Source of the DNA: an uncultured Polaribacter sp.
GTDB taxonomy: Bacteria > Bacteroidota > Bacteroidia > Flavobacteriales > Flavobacteriaceae
Length of the DNA stretch: 64,000 bases
Direction: 5' to 3'
Assembly: GCA_943787375.1 (NCBI GenBank)
Contig: CALSME010000002.1
Location: 310,001 to 374,000 of the forward strand
In this document: in pieces, positions 1 to 9,130 of the stretch
How the letters are laid out: each line of letters opens with the position of its first letter
How positions within the stretch are numbered: position 1 is the first letter of the stretch
Made by a program: the position numbers and the translations under genes
The notes under the pieces: model-generated
What the model saw: the letters and a program-made list of their open reading frames with translations, nothing else
What the model was told of the DNA's origin: nothing
The model's database searches: none

Positions 1-726
1 GGGGCGCCAACTGCTGCAAATGTTGAATTGGTAAAAGCAGAAAGAGTTTCTGCTTATGAGATTGGATATAGAGGATTGGTAGGATCAGATGAATCTAGAA
101 TTACCGTAGATTTAAGTGTATACTACAACCAGTATCAAGATTTTATTGCAGGTAAAAACGTAATTGTACCTTTTTATGGAGATGTAGGATTTACGCAAAC
201 TGCACCAGTAGGTCCTGGTGGAGCTCCGGTTCCATTATCACTTGTTGCTTTGTCACAAGGAGATTACACTGTTTTCTCTACGTATACAAATACCTCTGCT
301 GACATTAATTCTTATGGAGCAAGTATTGGTTTAACAACAAAGATTTTTGGAGGATTTAACTTAGGAGCAAATTATACCTATGCGAAGTTTGATTTTGATC
401 AAGCATCTGACCCAGATTTTGAAGCAGGATTTAATACTCCTGAACACAAAGTAAAAATTCAATTTGGAAAACAAAATGTATTTAAAAACTTTGGTTTCAA
501 TATCAATGCAAGATGGCAAGATGAGTACCGATGGGAATCTACATTCTTAGATGCGGACATCGCTTCTAGAACTATTTTAGACGCTCAAATGAACTACAGT
601 GTTCCAGCTTGGAAATCTGTATTTAAAGTTGGAGGAGCAAACTTAACAGGTAAAGAGTACCTAAGTGCACCAGGAGTTGGAGCCATTGGGTCTCAATATT
701 ATATTGCTTGGACAATTAACAACTAG
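1..726 (+). CDS. TonB-dependent receptor, C-terminal part (5' end outside window)
   Basis: The reading frame is open from base 1 and ends at TAG 724-726, so only the last ~241 residues are present. The protein is rich in aromatic and Gly residues in alternating beta strands (AYEIGYRG, FNLGANYTYAKF, FNINARWQDEYRW) and ends in a strand with aromatic residues (SQYYIAWTINN), as is usual for the outer-membrane barrel of a TonB-dependent receptor. The substrate cannot be read from this fragment. It is followed by a strong hairpin terminator, so it is the last gene of its transcript. Confidence 0.8.
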   Translation, partial: GAPTAANVELVKAERVSAYEIGYRGLVGSDESRITVDLSVYYNQYQDFIAGKNVIVPFYGDVGFTQTAPVGPGGAPVPLSLVALSQGDYTVFSTYTNTSADINSYGASIGLTTKIFGGFNLGANYTYAKFDFDQASDPDFEAGFNTPEHKVKIQFGKQNVFKNFGFNINARWQDEYRWESTFLDADIASRTILDAQMNYSVPAWKSVFKVGGANLTGKEYLSAPGVGAIGSQYYIAWTINN

Positions 727-765
727 TAAAAATTATAAATAGGAGCATTCCTATTGTACAATACC

Positions 766-798
766 AAAAAAGGTTGCGCATTTGCGCAACCTTTTTTA
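766..798 (+). terminator. Rho-independent terminator after the TonB receptor
   Basis: A 9-bp GC-rich stem (AGGTTGCGC 771-779 with GCGCAACCT 784-792) has a 4-base loop, an A run before it and a T run after it. It also serves the converging sufS gene. Confidence 0.9.
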
Positions 799-836
799 TT
801 TGTAAACTATTTTATTTTTAAGTCAGTACTTCGGTT

Positions 837-2051
837 TTAAGAAAGCATCATCACAGCTCTTTTCAACCCAGTAACAAATACATCAATCTCTTCCTTGGTG
901 TTGTAAAAAGAAAAGGAAGCTCGAATGGTACCTGGTATTTTATAGAAATCCATAATTGGTTGTGCGCAGTGGTGGCCTGTTCTCACTGCAATGCCCAGTT
1001 TATCTAAAATAACGCCAATATCATAGGGGTGAATTTCACCGACATTGAAAGAAATCACTGCTGTTTTTTCTGCAGTGGTTCCATATATTTTTACGCCTTC
1101 AATTTTTAATAATTCTGCTGTTCCGTAGGCTAAAAGTGCTGCTTCATAGCTAGCAATATTGTCAAAACCAACCGCATTCATATAATCCAATCCTGCACCA
1201 AAAGCGATGCCTCCACAAATATTGGGGGTTCCTGCCTCAAACTTATGCGGCAATCCAGCATAGGTGGTTTTTTCGAAAGTAACCACATCAATCATTTCTC
1301 CACCTCCTTGGTAGGGCGGTAGTTTTTCTAACCATTCTTTTTTTCCGTACAATAATCCCACTCCTGTAGGACCACATAATTTATGGGCCGATGCTACATA
1401 GAAATCAACATCTAAAGCTTGTACATCTGGTTTTATGTGTGGGGTTGCTTGTGCACCATCGATTAAAACAGCAGCACCGAACAGATGTGCTTTTTTAATA
1501 ATATCTTCAATTGGGTTTACAACGCCCAAAGCATTTGAAACATGGTTACAGAAAACCACTTTTGTTCTTTCGTTTACTAAAGTATGGTACACATCCATTT
1601 GCAAAGAACCGTCCAGGTTCATGGGAATGACCTTTAAAAGGGCCCCTGTTTTTTCACAAAGCATTTGCCAAGGAACAATGTTTGAATGGTGTTCTAAGGC
1701 AGAAACAATAATTTCATCTCCTTTTTGTAAAAGGCTTGCAAAACCCGAGGCAACCATATTGATGCTGTGCGTGGTGCCTGCTGTTAAAATAACTTCATAA
1801 GCATGTTTTGCATTAAAGTGCTGTTGTACCTTTATACGCGCTTCCTCATACTTATCGGTTGCTTCTTGACTTAACGTGTGCACACCTCTGTGAATGTTTG
1901 CATTGTAGTTGCTGTAATAATCTACAATTGCATCGATCACCACTTGTGGAGTCTGTGAGGTGGCAGCGTTGTCAAAATACACCAAAGGTTTTCCATTTAC
2001 AGTTCTCTTTAGAATTGGGAAATCTTCACGAATTTTATCAATCTGTATCAT
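837..2051 (-). CDS. sufS: SufS cysteine desulfurase
   Basis: PLP-dependent class V aminotransferase fold that removes sulfur from cysteine for Fe-S cluster assembly in the cytoplasm. Visible motifs: the PLP lysine in SAHKLCGPTG (K224), the HHSNIVPW helix (~121-128), the Asp of LIDGAQ (~197-201), and the persulfide cysteine in RTGHHCAQP (C362). Length (404 aa) is normal. The gene is separated from sufABCD by an oppositely oriented serine hydrolase, so it forms its own transcript with a TAnnTTTG box 20-27 bases before the ATG. No SufE gene is seen here. Confidence 0.95.
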   Translation of the reverse strand: MIQIDKIREDFPILKRTVNGKPLVYFDNAATSQTPQVVIDAIVDYYSNYNANIHRGVHTLSQEATDKYEEARIKVQQHFNAKHAYEVILTAGTTHSINMVASGFASLLQKGDEIIVSALEHHSNIVPWQMLCEKTGALLKVIPMNLDGSLQMDVYHTLVNERTKVVFCNHVSNALGVVNPIEDIIKKAHLFGAAVLIDGAQATPHIKPDVQALDVDFYVASAHKLCGPTGVGLLYGKKEWLEKLPPYQGGGEMIDVVTFEKTTYAGLPHKFEAGTPNICGGIAFGAGLDYMNAVGFDNIASYEAALLAYGTAELLKIEGVKIYGTTAEKTAVISFNVGEIHPYDIGVILDKLGIAVRTGHHCAQPIMDFYKIPGTIRASFSFYNTKEEIDVFVTGLKRAVMMLS

Positions 2052-2070
2052 ACCAAATGTATTTATAATG

Positions 2071-2078
2071 CAAAGATA
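2071..2078 (-). promoter_or_regulatory. -7 promoter box of sufS
   Basis: On the minus strand this reads TATCTTTG, a match to the Bacteroidota -7 element TAnnTTTG, 20 bases before the sufS ATG. The -33 element is not clear. Confidence 0.55.
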
Positions 2079-2149
2079 ACCGATGCATTTTTAAAGTTTT
2101 CAAAAAGACAATATGTTTTTCCTATTTTTACATCATTAAATCATTGTCT

Positions 2150-3469
2150 ATGAAAATTTTTAAGAGAATCCTCCTTTTGTTGGCTGTTTTTGTGACGGTT
2201 GTTGTTATTTATAATTACCCGAAATTAAATATTTTAGCAGGCTATTCTGCAAAAAGCACCGCAACGTCTGTTTTTCTTGGCGAAAGAAGCTTGGCGTTTA
2301 CCGACAAAACCGATAACAACTTTTCTCCTGTACATCTAGCAACAGATGCGATTGATACCATCACAAAGTCAGCCACTGCTTCGGTATTTGGATTACTCAC
2401 ACGAAAAGCAATTATAAGAGAAGGTTTGGGGTCTGTTTTAACATTAAGCAAAGCAGACGAAAACAGCCCTTATTTAACCCCTAAGAGAACAATAAGTAAA
2501 AATAAAGCAATGCCATATCCTTTAGGAGATGGGCCTCAGAAAGACACGATTTTCACCAATGTAGACTATAAAAAATTAAACACCGCCGTTCGTTCCATTT
2601 TTGGGGAAAGAAAATCGAGAGCTGTTGTGGTGCTTTATAAAGATCAAATTATTGCAGAGAAGTATTCCGAAGGGTTTCATAAAGACTCCAAAATTTTAGG
2701 TTGGTCGATGACCAAAAGTATTTTAAGTACTGTTTTCGGGGTTTTAGAACATCAGCAAAAAATACAGATACAAGACAAAGCACCTATTGCTTCTTGGCAA
2801 AACGACGTAAGAAAAGAGATCACAATTCACAATTTATTACAAATGAATTCGGGATTGGAATGGGATGAAAACTATGACGAAATTTCGGATGCGACTAAAA
2901 TGCTTTTTTTAGAACGCGATATGACCAAGATGCAAGCGGTAAAACCATTGGTAGGAAAACCCAATGAAAGCTGGTATTATTCTTCTGGAACCACAAACTT
3001 ATTGTCGGGTATTTTGAGAGATCATTTTGATACGCATCAAGAATATTTAGATTTCTGGTATACGGATTTGATTGATAAAATTGGCATGCATTCGATGACC
3101 TTAGAAGCAGATTTAGCAGGAAATTACGTAGCTTCTTCTTATGCTTGGGCAACGGCCAGAGATTGGGGAAAATTTGGACTGCTCTACCTTCACAACGGAA
3201 CTTGGAATGGCGAACAGTTATTTACCAAAGATTGGGTAGACTATGTAACTACACCAACTCCTACCTCGGAAGGAATTTATGGCGCACAATTTTGGTTAAA
3301 TGCAGATGGTGGTTTTAAAGACGTTCCGAAAAACATGTATTATGCGGATGGCTACAAAGGACAACGTGTTTATGTATTGCCAGATCAAGAAATGGTGGTT
3401 GTGCGTTTTGGAATGTCTAATTTTGAAGAAAATGCCTTTTTGAAAGGAATTTTGGAAGCTATTAAGTAA
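2150..3469 (+). CDS. Membrane-anchored serine hydrolase (class C beta-lactamase fold)
   Basis: Beta-lactamase-related serine hydrolase of 439 aa. An N-terminal hydrophobic segment (~residues 7-22) is probably an uncleaved signal anchor or signal peptide, placing the enzyme outside the inner membrane. The nucleophile motif SxxK is SMTK (~186-189), a YSS motif lies in WYYSSGTTN, and GYKGQ near the end stands where class C enzymes have KTG/HxG. A frame extension to a TTG at 2144 exists, but ATG 2150 is preferred. Such enzymes are often esterases or DD-peptidase relatives, so resistance should not be assumed. It is divergent from sufS and converges on sufD. Confidence 0.85.
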   Translation: MKIFKRILLLLAVFVTVVVIYNYPKLNILAGYSAKSTATSVFLGERSLAFTDKTDNNFSPVHLATDAIDTITKSATASVFGLLTRKAIIREGLGSVLTLSKADENSPYLTPKRTISKNKAMPYPLGDGPQKDTIFTNVDYKKLNTAVRSIFGERKSRAVVVLYKDQIIAEKYSEGFHKDSKILGWSMTKSILSTVFGVLEHQQKIQIQDKAPIASWQNDVRKEITIHNLLQMNSGLEWDENYDEISDATKMLFLERDMTKMQAVKPLVGKPNESWYYSSGTTNLLSGILRDHFDTHQEYLDFWYTDLIDKIGMHSMTLEADLAGNYVASSYAWATARDWGKFGLLYLHNGTWNGEQLFTKDWVDYVTTPTPTSEGIYGAQFWLNADGGFKDVPKNMYYADGYKGQRVYVLPDQEMVVVRFGMSNFEENAFLKGILEAIK

Positions 3470-3470
3470 T

Positions 3471-3500
3471 AAAAAACCACGCAATTTGCGTGGTTTTCTC
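3471..3500. terminator. Bidirectional terminator between the serine hydrolase and sufD
   Basis: Stem AAAACCACGC (3473-3482) pairs with GCGTGGTTTT (3488-3497) around a 5-base loop, with A and T tracts on the two sides. It suits both converging genes. Confidence 0.85.
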
Positions 3501-3526
3501 TTTTGTATAAAAAGCAACGTGATTGC

Positions 3527-4840
3527 TTATAAATCAAATCCAATATCAACGCCCAATTTTTTGGCAATTAATTTGGTGATTCGTTGTTTTACTTCTGGTA
3601 TTTTTACACTTTCTAACACTGTGTTTGCAAAGGCATACATTAATAATGCTTTTCCTTCTTTCTTTGGAATTCCACGTTGTTGCATGTAAAATAAAGCGTC
3701 TTCATCCAATTGACCAATGGTACAACCGTGCGAACATTTTACATCATCCGCAAAAATTTCTAGTTGAGGTTTTGCATTAATAGTGGCTTTATCACTTACT
3801 AAAACATTGTTGTTTTTTTGATATGCATTGGTTTTCTGCGCTTCTTTTTCAACAATTACTTTTCCGTTAAAAACACCCGTAGCCCGCTCGTCGAAGATTC
3901 CTTTATAATCTTGATGGCTTTCACAATTTGGCGCGATATGATGCACTAATGTGTGGTGGTCTACATGCTGCTTTCCTTCAATAATGGTAATGCCTTTTAA
4001 GATAGAATCGATATGCTCTCCACGTTGAAAGAAATTTAAATTGTTTCTGGTAATATTCCCTCCAAATGAAAAGGTATGCACAGAAACAATACTATTCGAT
4101 TTTTGTTCGATGTAAGAATTATCTACCAATGATGCATTTTCATCATCATTTTGAATCTTATAGATGTCTACTGTGGCATCTTTTGCCGCAAAAACTTCAG
4201 TGACTGAATTTGTTAAAACAGGGTTGGAAGTTAAACTTTGATTGCGTTCTATAATTTGAACGTGTGCATTTTGTTCTACAACAATTAAGTTTCTCGGTTG
4301 CAATAATGTTGCCGCCTCAGAACCGGTTATAAAGTTGATAATTTGAATGGGTTTTTCTACCTCAACATTTCTCGGAATGTGAATGTAGGCTCCTTCCGAA
4401 GCATACGCCGTATTTAAAGAAGTAAGGTTGTCTTTTGTTGTTATTTTATCAAAGTAATTTTCAATAACCGCTTTGTATTTTGGCTTTACCAGAGCAGCAG
4501 ACATTAAACAAACATCAAAAGTATCGTGCGTAGTTTCCGACAAAAAAGAACTGTATTTTCCATCGATAAACACTAGCTTATACGCATCGATATCATGAAT
4601 AAAATACTTTTTTACATCTGCTAATTGAATGTTGTTTTCTTTGTTTGGAAACAAACTATAGTCTTGCTTTAAAACAGCGTTTAAAGAAGTGTATTTCCAA
4701 GCTTCTAATTTTTTAGTAGGAAACCCTAGTGCTTCAAAGTTTTGAAGTGCTTTAGAACGAATTTCGTGAACCTCTGAATCGGTTTCTACTCGATTTTCAA
4801 AAGCTACATATGAGGATACTAATTTATCTTTTAATTCCAT
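3527..4840 (-). CDS. sufD: SufD, Fe-S cluster scaffold complex subunit
   Basis: SufB/SufD family protein of 437 aa, forming the SufBC2D scaffold. The C-terminal family signature is clear (VKCSHGCTIGQLDEDALFY, then QQRGIP), preceded by the beta-helix core and the HHIAPNCESHQDYKG stretch. It is the last gene of the minus-strand suf operon. In many flavobacteria it follows sufC directly, but here a four-helix-bundle gene with inverted repeats lies between them, widening the gap to 467 bp. Confidence 0.95.
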   Translation of the reverse strand: MELKDKLVSSYVAFENRVETDSEVHEIRSKALQNFEALGFPTKKLEAWKYTSLNAVLKQDYSLFPNKENNIQLADVKKYFIHDIDAYKLVFIDGKYSSFLSETTHDTFDVCLMSAALVKPKYKAVIENYFDKITTKDNLTSLNTAYASEGAYIHIPRNVEVEKPIQIINFITGSEAATLLQPRNLIVVEQNAHVQIIERNQSLTSNPVLTNSVTEVFAAKDATVDIYKIQNDDENASLVDNSYIEQKSNSIVSVHTFSFGGNITRNNLNFFQRGEHIDSILKGITIIEGKQHVDHHTLVHHIAPNCESHQDYKGIFDERATGVFNGKVIVEKEAQKTNAYQKNNNVLVSDKATINAKPQLEIFADDVKCSHGCTIGQLDEDALFYMQQRGIPKKEGKALLMYAFANTVLESVKIPEVKQRITKLIAKKLGVDIGFDL

Positions 4841-4851
4841 TTTTTACTTGA

Positions 4852-5287
4852 GTTTCAGGTTTTAAGTTTTTTGTTTCACGTTTTCCATTACTTAAACTTA
4901 TTTCCTTTAAAATCTTTTTTATTTAAATAACTAATAAAGTTCGCTATTCGTTTGCTTATCTGTTCACATTCAGTAACAAGTTCGACCATTTTTTCTTCAG
5001 CAATATATTCTGAATCAAAAAGGCGATAACATTGAGAACGGACTTCTCCAACAGAACCTTTAGCGATTGATAAATATTGTCTAAATTCTAGGTTTCCATC
5101 TCTTTCAAATCCTTCAGCAATATTGCCCATAACAGAACCAGATGAAGCTTTTATTTGATCTTTAAAACGGTAATCATTTTTCAGTTCCGTGTTTTTAGAA
5201 ATAAAGAGAACTTGTTGAGATAGTTGTCTCGCAAGTTGCCATATTTCTAAATCTTCGAATTTCCTAATAGTAGCCAAAACCTGAAAC
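4852..5287. repeat. 12-bp inverted repeat bracketing the four-helix-bundle gene in suf
   Basis: GTTTCAGGTTTT at 4852-4863 and its perfect reverse complement AAAACCTGAAAC at 5276-5287 lie just outside both ends of the inserted gene. The right copy overlaps its likely TTG start codon. Nearby sequence repeats the same TGAAAC/GTTTCA theme (for example GTTTCACG at 4873-4880). Confidence 0.65.
4888..5277 (-). CDS. Four-helix-bundle protein (23S rRNA intervening-sequence protein family)
   Basis: A 129-aa, all-helical protein with the family signature NIAEGFER (~52-59), the FxDLEIWQLAR start and a QYLSIAKGSVGE helix. The family is named after proteins encoded in 23S rRNA intervening sequences and also includes the DGR accessory protein Avd. 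The function of stand-alone members is not established. No in-frame ATG exists upstream, so the TTG at 5277-5275 is the best start. It sits between sufC and sufD on the same strand and is bracketed by a 12-bp inverted repeat, which suggests a small cassette inserted into the operon without stopping read-through. Confidence 0.85.
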   Translation of the reverse strand: MATIRKFEDLEIWQLARQLSQQVLFISKNTELKNDYRFKDQIKASSGSVMGNIAEGFERDGNLEFRQYLSIAKGSVGEVRSQCYRLFDSEYIAEEKMVELVTECEQISKRIANFISYLNKKDFKGNKFK

Positions 5288-5307
5288 CTTAAACATTGTA
5301 AACAAAT

Positions 5308-6057
5308 TTAAACCAATTCTTGCTTAATCCAATCATACCCTTTTGCTTCTAATTCTAAAGCTAAGGAAGCATCCCCAGATTTTACAATTTTTCCATCATG
5401 TAAAACATGTACAAAATCGGGAACGATGTAATCTAACAAACGTTGGTAATGCGTAATTACGATGACCGCATTGTCTTTCGATTTTAGTTTGTTTACGCCG
5501 TTTGCAACAATTCGCAACGCATCAATATCCAATCCAGAATCGGTTTCATCTAAGATGGCTAATTTTGGTGCTAACATTGCCATTTGAAAGATTTCGTTTC
5601 TTTTTTTCTCTCCTCCAGAAAAACCTTCGTTTAAAGAACGAGATAAAAATTTACGGTCTATTTCGAGTAATTCTGATTTCTCACGAATCATTTTCAACAT
5701 ATCTTTTGCCGGCATGTCTTCCAAACCTTTTGCCTTTCTTGTTTCGTTTATGGCCGTTTTGATAAAGTTGGTTACAGAAACTCCAGGAATTTCTACAGGA
5801 TATTGAAAAGATAGAAAGACACCATTGTGTGCTCTTTCCTCAGGAGCAAGTTCTCCAATATCTTCTCCGTTTAATTGAATGTTTCCTTCAGTAACTTCAT
5901 ACTCTTCTTTTCCAGCAATAATGTTTGCCAAGGTGCTTTTTCCTGCACCATTTGGACCCATAATTGCGTGAACTTCACCTGCTTTTACTTCTAAACTCAA
6001 TCCTTTTAAGATTGATTTATCTTCGATACTTGCGTGTAAATTTTCTATTTTTAACAT
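5308..6057 (-). CDS. sufC: SufC ATPase of the Fe-S assembly complex
   Basis: ABC-type ATPase of 249 aa that powers the SufBCD scaffold. Walker A is GPNGAGKST (~34-42), the signature loop is GFSGGEKKR (~145-153), and Walker B is [12 protein letters not shown] with the SufC-type DETDSGLD end. There are no membrane segments, so this is a soluble ABC protein. It lies 81 bp downstream of sufB and was probably followed directly by sufD before the four-helix-bundle gene arrived. Confidence 0.96.
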   Translation of the reverse strand: MLKIENLHASIEDKSILKGLSLEVKAGEVHAIMGPNGAGKSTLANIIAGKEEYEVTEGNIQLNGEDIGELAPEERAHNGVFLSFQYPVEIPGVSVTNFIKTAINETRKAKGLEDMPAKDMLKMIREKSELLEIDRKFLSRSLNEGFSGGEKKRNEIFQMAMLAPKLAILDETDSGLDIDALRIVANGVNKLKSKDNAVIVITHYQRLLDYIVPDFVHVLHDGKIVKSGDASLALELEAKGYDWIKQELV

Positions 6058-6138
6058 GGTTGTCTTCTATATGCCTTCAACTACAGGCGTTTTCTTTTTA
6101 ATATTTTTCTATTTTAGAACCACGAATTCGGAGTTCTC

Positions 6139-7587
6139 TTATCCTACGGAACCTTCTAAAGAAATTTCCAGTAATTTTTGCGCTTCTACCGCAAACTCCA
6201 TGGGTAATTTATTTAAAACTTCCTTACTAAATCCGTTCACGATTAATGCAATTGCTTTTTCAGTATCAATTCCACGTTGGTTGCAATAGAAAAGTTGCTC
6301 TTCTCCAATTTTACTGGTCGTTGCTTCATGTTCTACTTGTGCCGTTTTATTTTTTACTTCGATATATGGAAATGTGTGCGCGCCACATAAATTTCCCATT
6401 AACAAAGAATCACATTGTGAGAAGTTACGCGCATTTTCTGCTCTTGCTCCAATTTGCACCAAACCGCGATAACTATTTTGAGAATGTCCTGCAGAGATTC
6501 CTTTCGAAATAATTGTTGATTTTGTGTTTTTACCAAGATGAATCATCTTTGTTCCAGTATCTGCTTGCTGATAATTATTGGTAACTGCAATTGAGTAAAA
6601 CTCACCAACAGAATTATTTCCTTTTAAAATACAAGAAGGATATTTCCAAGTTACAGCAGAACCTGTTTCTACTTGTGTCCAAGAAATTTTTGCATTGTTT
6701 TCACACAAACCTCTTTTGGTTACAAAGTTGTAAACTCCCCCCTTACCTTCTTTGTTTCCAGGATACCAGTTTTGGACGGTAGAATATTTAATTTCGGCAT
6801 CGTCCATAGCAATGAGTTCTACAACTGCTGCATGCAATTGATTTTCATCTCTACTTGGAGCCGTACAGCCTTCTAAATACGAAACATAACTTCCTTTATC
6901 GGCAACCACTAAAGTTCTTTCAAACTGTCCGGTTCCACCTTCGTTTATTCTAAAATAGGTTGACAATTCCATTGGACATCGAACGCCCTTTGGAATGTAG
7001 CAGAAAGATCCATCAGAAAAAACTGCCGAATTTAGTGCTGCATAAAAGTTATCTGTTGTTGGCACAACGGTTCCTAAATATTTACGTACCAATTCTGGAT
7101 GTTCTTGAATTGCTTCTGAAATAGGCATGAAAATAATCCCTTTTTCACCCAATGTTTTCTTAAATGTAGTGGCAACAGAAACCGAATCCATTACAATATC
7201 TACGGCAACATTCGCTAATTTTTTTTGTTCATCTAAAGAAATTCCTAAACGCTTAAAAGTGTCTAATAATTCTGGATCAACCTCATCTAAAGAATTTAAT
7301 TTTGGTTTTTCTTTTGGAGCAGAGTAGTATGCAATGTCCTGAAATTTTGGTTTCTCATAATGCACATTTGCCCATTCTGGTTCTTCCATTTTTTTCCAAA
7401 CTCTAAAAGCTTCTAGACGCCAATCGGTCATCCATTGGGGTTCGTTTTTCTTCTTAGAAATTGCGATTACAACATCTTCGTTTAACCCTTTTGCAAAAGT
7501 TTCACTTTCTATATCTGTATAAAAACCATATTTGTACTCTTGGGTTTTTAATTCTTGTTCTAACTGTTCTTCTGTATATTTTGACAT
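6139..7587 (-). CDS. sufB: SufB, Fe-S cluster scaffold subunit
   Basis: A 482-aa SufB with the expected long N-terminal region and the conserved core ([34 protein letters not shown]). The C-terminal block [21 protein letters not shown] is shared with SufD. It assembles nascent clusters on the SufBC2D complex. The start ATG lies 13 bp after the stop of sufA, so it belongs to the sufA-B-C-D transcript. Confidence 0.96.
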   Translation of the reverse strand: MSKYTEEQLEQELKTQEYKYGFYTDIESETFAKGLNEDVVIAISKKKNEPQWMTDWRLEAFRVWKKMEEPEWANVHYEKPKFQDIAYYSAPKEKPKLNSLDEVDPELLDTFKRLGISLDEQKKLANVAVDIVMDSVSVATTFKKTLGEKGIIFMPISEAIQEHPELVRKYLGTVVPTTDNFYAALNSAVFSDGSFCYIPKGVRCPMELSTYFRINEGGTGQFERTLVVADKGSYVSYLEGCTAPSRDENQLHAAVVELIAMDDAEIKYSTVQNWYPGNKEGKGGVYNFVTKRGLCENNAKISWTQVETGSAVTWKYPSCILKGNNSVGEFYSIAVTNNYQQADTGTKMIHLGKNTKSTIISKGISAGHSQNSYRGLVQIGARAENARNFSQCDSLLMGNLCGAHTFPYIEVKNKTAQVEHEATTSKIGEEQLFYCNQRGIDTEKAIALIVNGFSKEVLNKLPMEFAVEAQKLLEISLEGSVG

Positions 7588-7600
7588 CTTTTTCTAATTT

Positions 7601-7930
7601 TTAAAGCGAAAAACTTTCTCCACATCCACAAGTTCTATTGGCATTCGGGTTGTTAAAAACAAATCCTTTTCCATTTAAACCTCCAGAATATTCTAAAGTA
7701 GTTCCCACTAAATATAAAAAACTTTTTTTGTCAACGATAATTTTCACATCGTTCTCTTCAAAAACTTTATCGTTTTCTTTTCTTTTGTTATCAAAAGTTA
7801 AATCGTAAGACAAACCAGAGCAACCTCCGCTTTTTACACCAACTCTTACAAAGTCGTTGCTAGCGTCGAAGCCATCATCCGTCATTAACTGTACGACTTT
7901 CTTCTTTGCTGTGTCTGAAACTTTTATCAT
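7601..7930 (-). CDS. sufA: A-type Fe-S carrier (SufA/IscA/HesB family)
   Basis: Small Fe-S carrier of 109 aa. The three family cysteines are in GGCSGLSYDL and the C-terminal CGCGESF. The frame is open further upstream, but that stretch contains the promoter box, and the family N-terminus MIKVSDTAKKKV begins at the ATG 7930. It is the first gene of the suf operon and delivers clusters to apo-proteins. Confidence 0.93.
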   Translation of the reverse strand: MIKVSDTAKKKVVQLMTDDGFDASNDFVRVGVKSGGCSGLSYDLTFDNKRKENDKVFEENDVKIIVDKKSFLYLVGTTLEYSGGLNGKGFVFNNPNANRTCGCGESFSL

Positions 7931-7961
7931 AATTTTAAATAGATTAAATCTAAATTGTGTG

Positions 7962-7969
7962 CAAATATA
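7962..7969 (-). promoter_or_regulatory. -7 promoter box of the sufABCD operon
   Basis: Minus-strand TATATTTG, a full match to TAnnTTTG, lies 32 bases before the sufA ATG. It falls inside the possible N-terminal extension of sufA and so supports the shorter start. A TTTG (7982-7985) is too close to be an ideal -33 element. Confidence 0.5.
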
Positions 7970-8035
7970 CAATATATGTCTCAAAAAGAAGGCAACTTTC
8001 ATTAACAAGAACAATACGACTATTGGTTTTTTTGA

Positions 8036-9094
8036 TTACTCTCTAAAGGCGGGGTTGTTGATAAAATCAGGATCACTAAGGGATAATAAAAAGGCTTTTA
8101 AATTTGCTTTTTCTTGCAGGGACAAACCCACACCACCTTGATTCACTTTTTTCATCAAAGGATCAATGGTTGCAGAGGGTTGCAGGCCTTCCGAATAATG
8201 CTGGATGACTTCGTCTAAAGTTGCAAAACGACCATCATGCATGTAGGGTGCTGTAAATCTCAAATTTCGCAGTGATGGAGATCTAAACTTCCCATTATCG
8301 TTTGTATCTCCGGTTACAGCGCCCAACCCCAGGTCTGAAAAGTTGCTATCCAAACCATTGTTGTGAAACTTATTGTCTGTCCAAAGAGGATTGTTATCAC
8401 TTCCATGGCAATGGAAGCAATCTCCTTTGGCTTCGTCCATAAAAACATTAAATCCAGCAGACTCTTGGGGTGTTAGCGTAGTTTCTCCATTCAAATATCG
8501 ATCAAATTTTGAGTTTCCAGAAATCAAGGTTCTTTCAAACTGAGCAAGCGCTCTTGTGATTAAAACAGAATCGATTTCCGAACTTCCAAAGGCTTGTAAA
8601 AATAAATCTGGATATTCAGGACTTGCTTGTAGTTTTTCTGCGACAGTTTCCCAATTAGCATGCATTTCTATTGGGTTTTTTACAGGTTCTAAGGCCTGTC
8701 TTTCCAAACTTAATTCTTTGCCGTCCCAAGCGAAGCGTTCGTCAAAATTCCATGCTAAATTAAATAAGGGCATCGAATTTCTGGTTCCTAAAATCCCTTG
8801 AATTCCTTCACTAAATTGTCGGTTATTGGTAAATGATTTTTGTGGACTGTGGCAGGTAGCACAGGATTGTGTGTTGTTTCCAGAAAGTTTTTTGTCAAAA
8901 AACAATTTCTTTCCTAAGGCAACCCCTTCTTCTGTAAGAGGATTGTTTGCGGGAATTACAGGGGCAATTAACTTGTCGGCAAAGAGTCTTGGGATTTCTA
9001 AATCATAAGGTACAGGGGTGTATACTGTTGTATCTTTTGAAGTGCATTGCATCAAAAGAAAAATAGCAAGTAGAAAAATACAGCTGTTTTTCAT
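8036..9094 (-). CDS. Di-haem cytochrome c peroxidase / MauG-MbnH-like lipoprotein
   Basis: A 352-aa protein with a lipoprotein signal (hydrophobic helix, then C17) and two c-type haem sites, CATCH (78-82) and CFHCH (226-230), spaced as in bacterial di-haem peroxidases. The family reduces peroxide or, in the MauG/MbnH branch, oxidises Trp or Tyr residues of a partner protein. The gene just upstream encodes an MbnP-like protein, so the MbnH-type role (Trp to kynurenine in MbnP) is a reasonable inference. It is the last gene of a four-gene operon. The lysine and acidic residue after the lipid cysteine (CTSKD) hint at export to the cell surface. Confidence 0.85.
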   Translation of the reverse strand: MKNSCIFLLAIFLLMQCTSKDTTVYTPVPYDLEIPRLFADKLIAPVIPANNPLTEEGVALGKKLFFDKKLSGNNTQSCATCHSPQKSFTNNRQFSEGIQGILGTRNSMPLFNLAWNFDERFAWDGKELSLERQALEPVKNPIEMHANWETVAEKLQASPEYPDLFLQAFGSSEIDSVLITRALAQFERTLISGNSKFDRYLNGETTLTPQESAGFNVFMDEAKGDCFHCHGSDNNPLWTDNKFHNNGLDSNFSDLGLGAVTGDTNDNGKFRSPSLRNLRFTAPYMHDGRFATLDEVIQHYSEGLQPSATIDPLMKKVNQGGVGLSLQEKANLKAFLLSLSDPDFINNPAFRE

Positions 9095-9130
9095 TGTTTT
9101 TTTAATTTTTAGAAATAGCCTTCCTTTATT

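Noticed and set aside
2242-2451. Antisense and other-frame ORFs inside large genes (for example 2242-2451, 14964-15161, 33421-33765)
   Set aside because: They lie opposite or out of frame with clearly real genes, lack family signatures, and have compositions reflecting the host gene's codon pattern.
2150-3469. Antibiotic-resistance beta-lactamase
   Set aside because: The SxxK fold is shared with many esterases and peptidases; the protein has a long N-terminal extension and no specific features of resistance enzymes.
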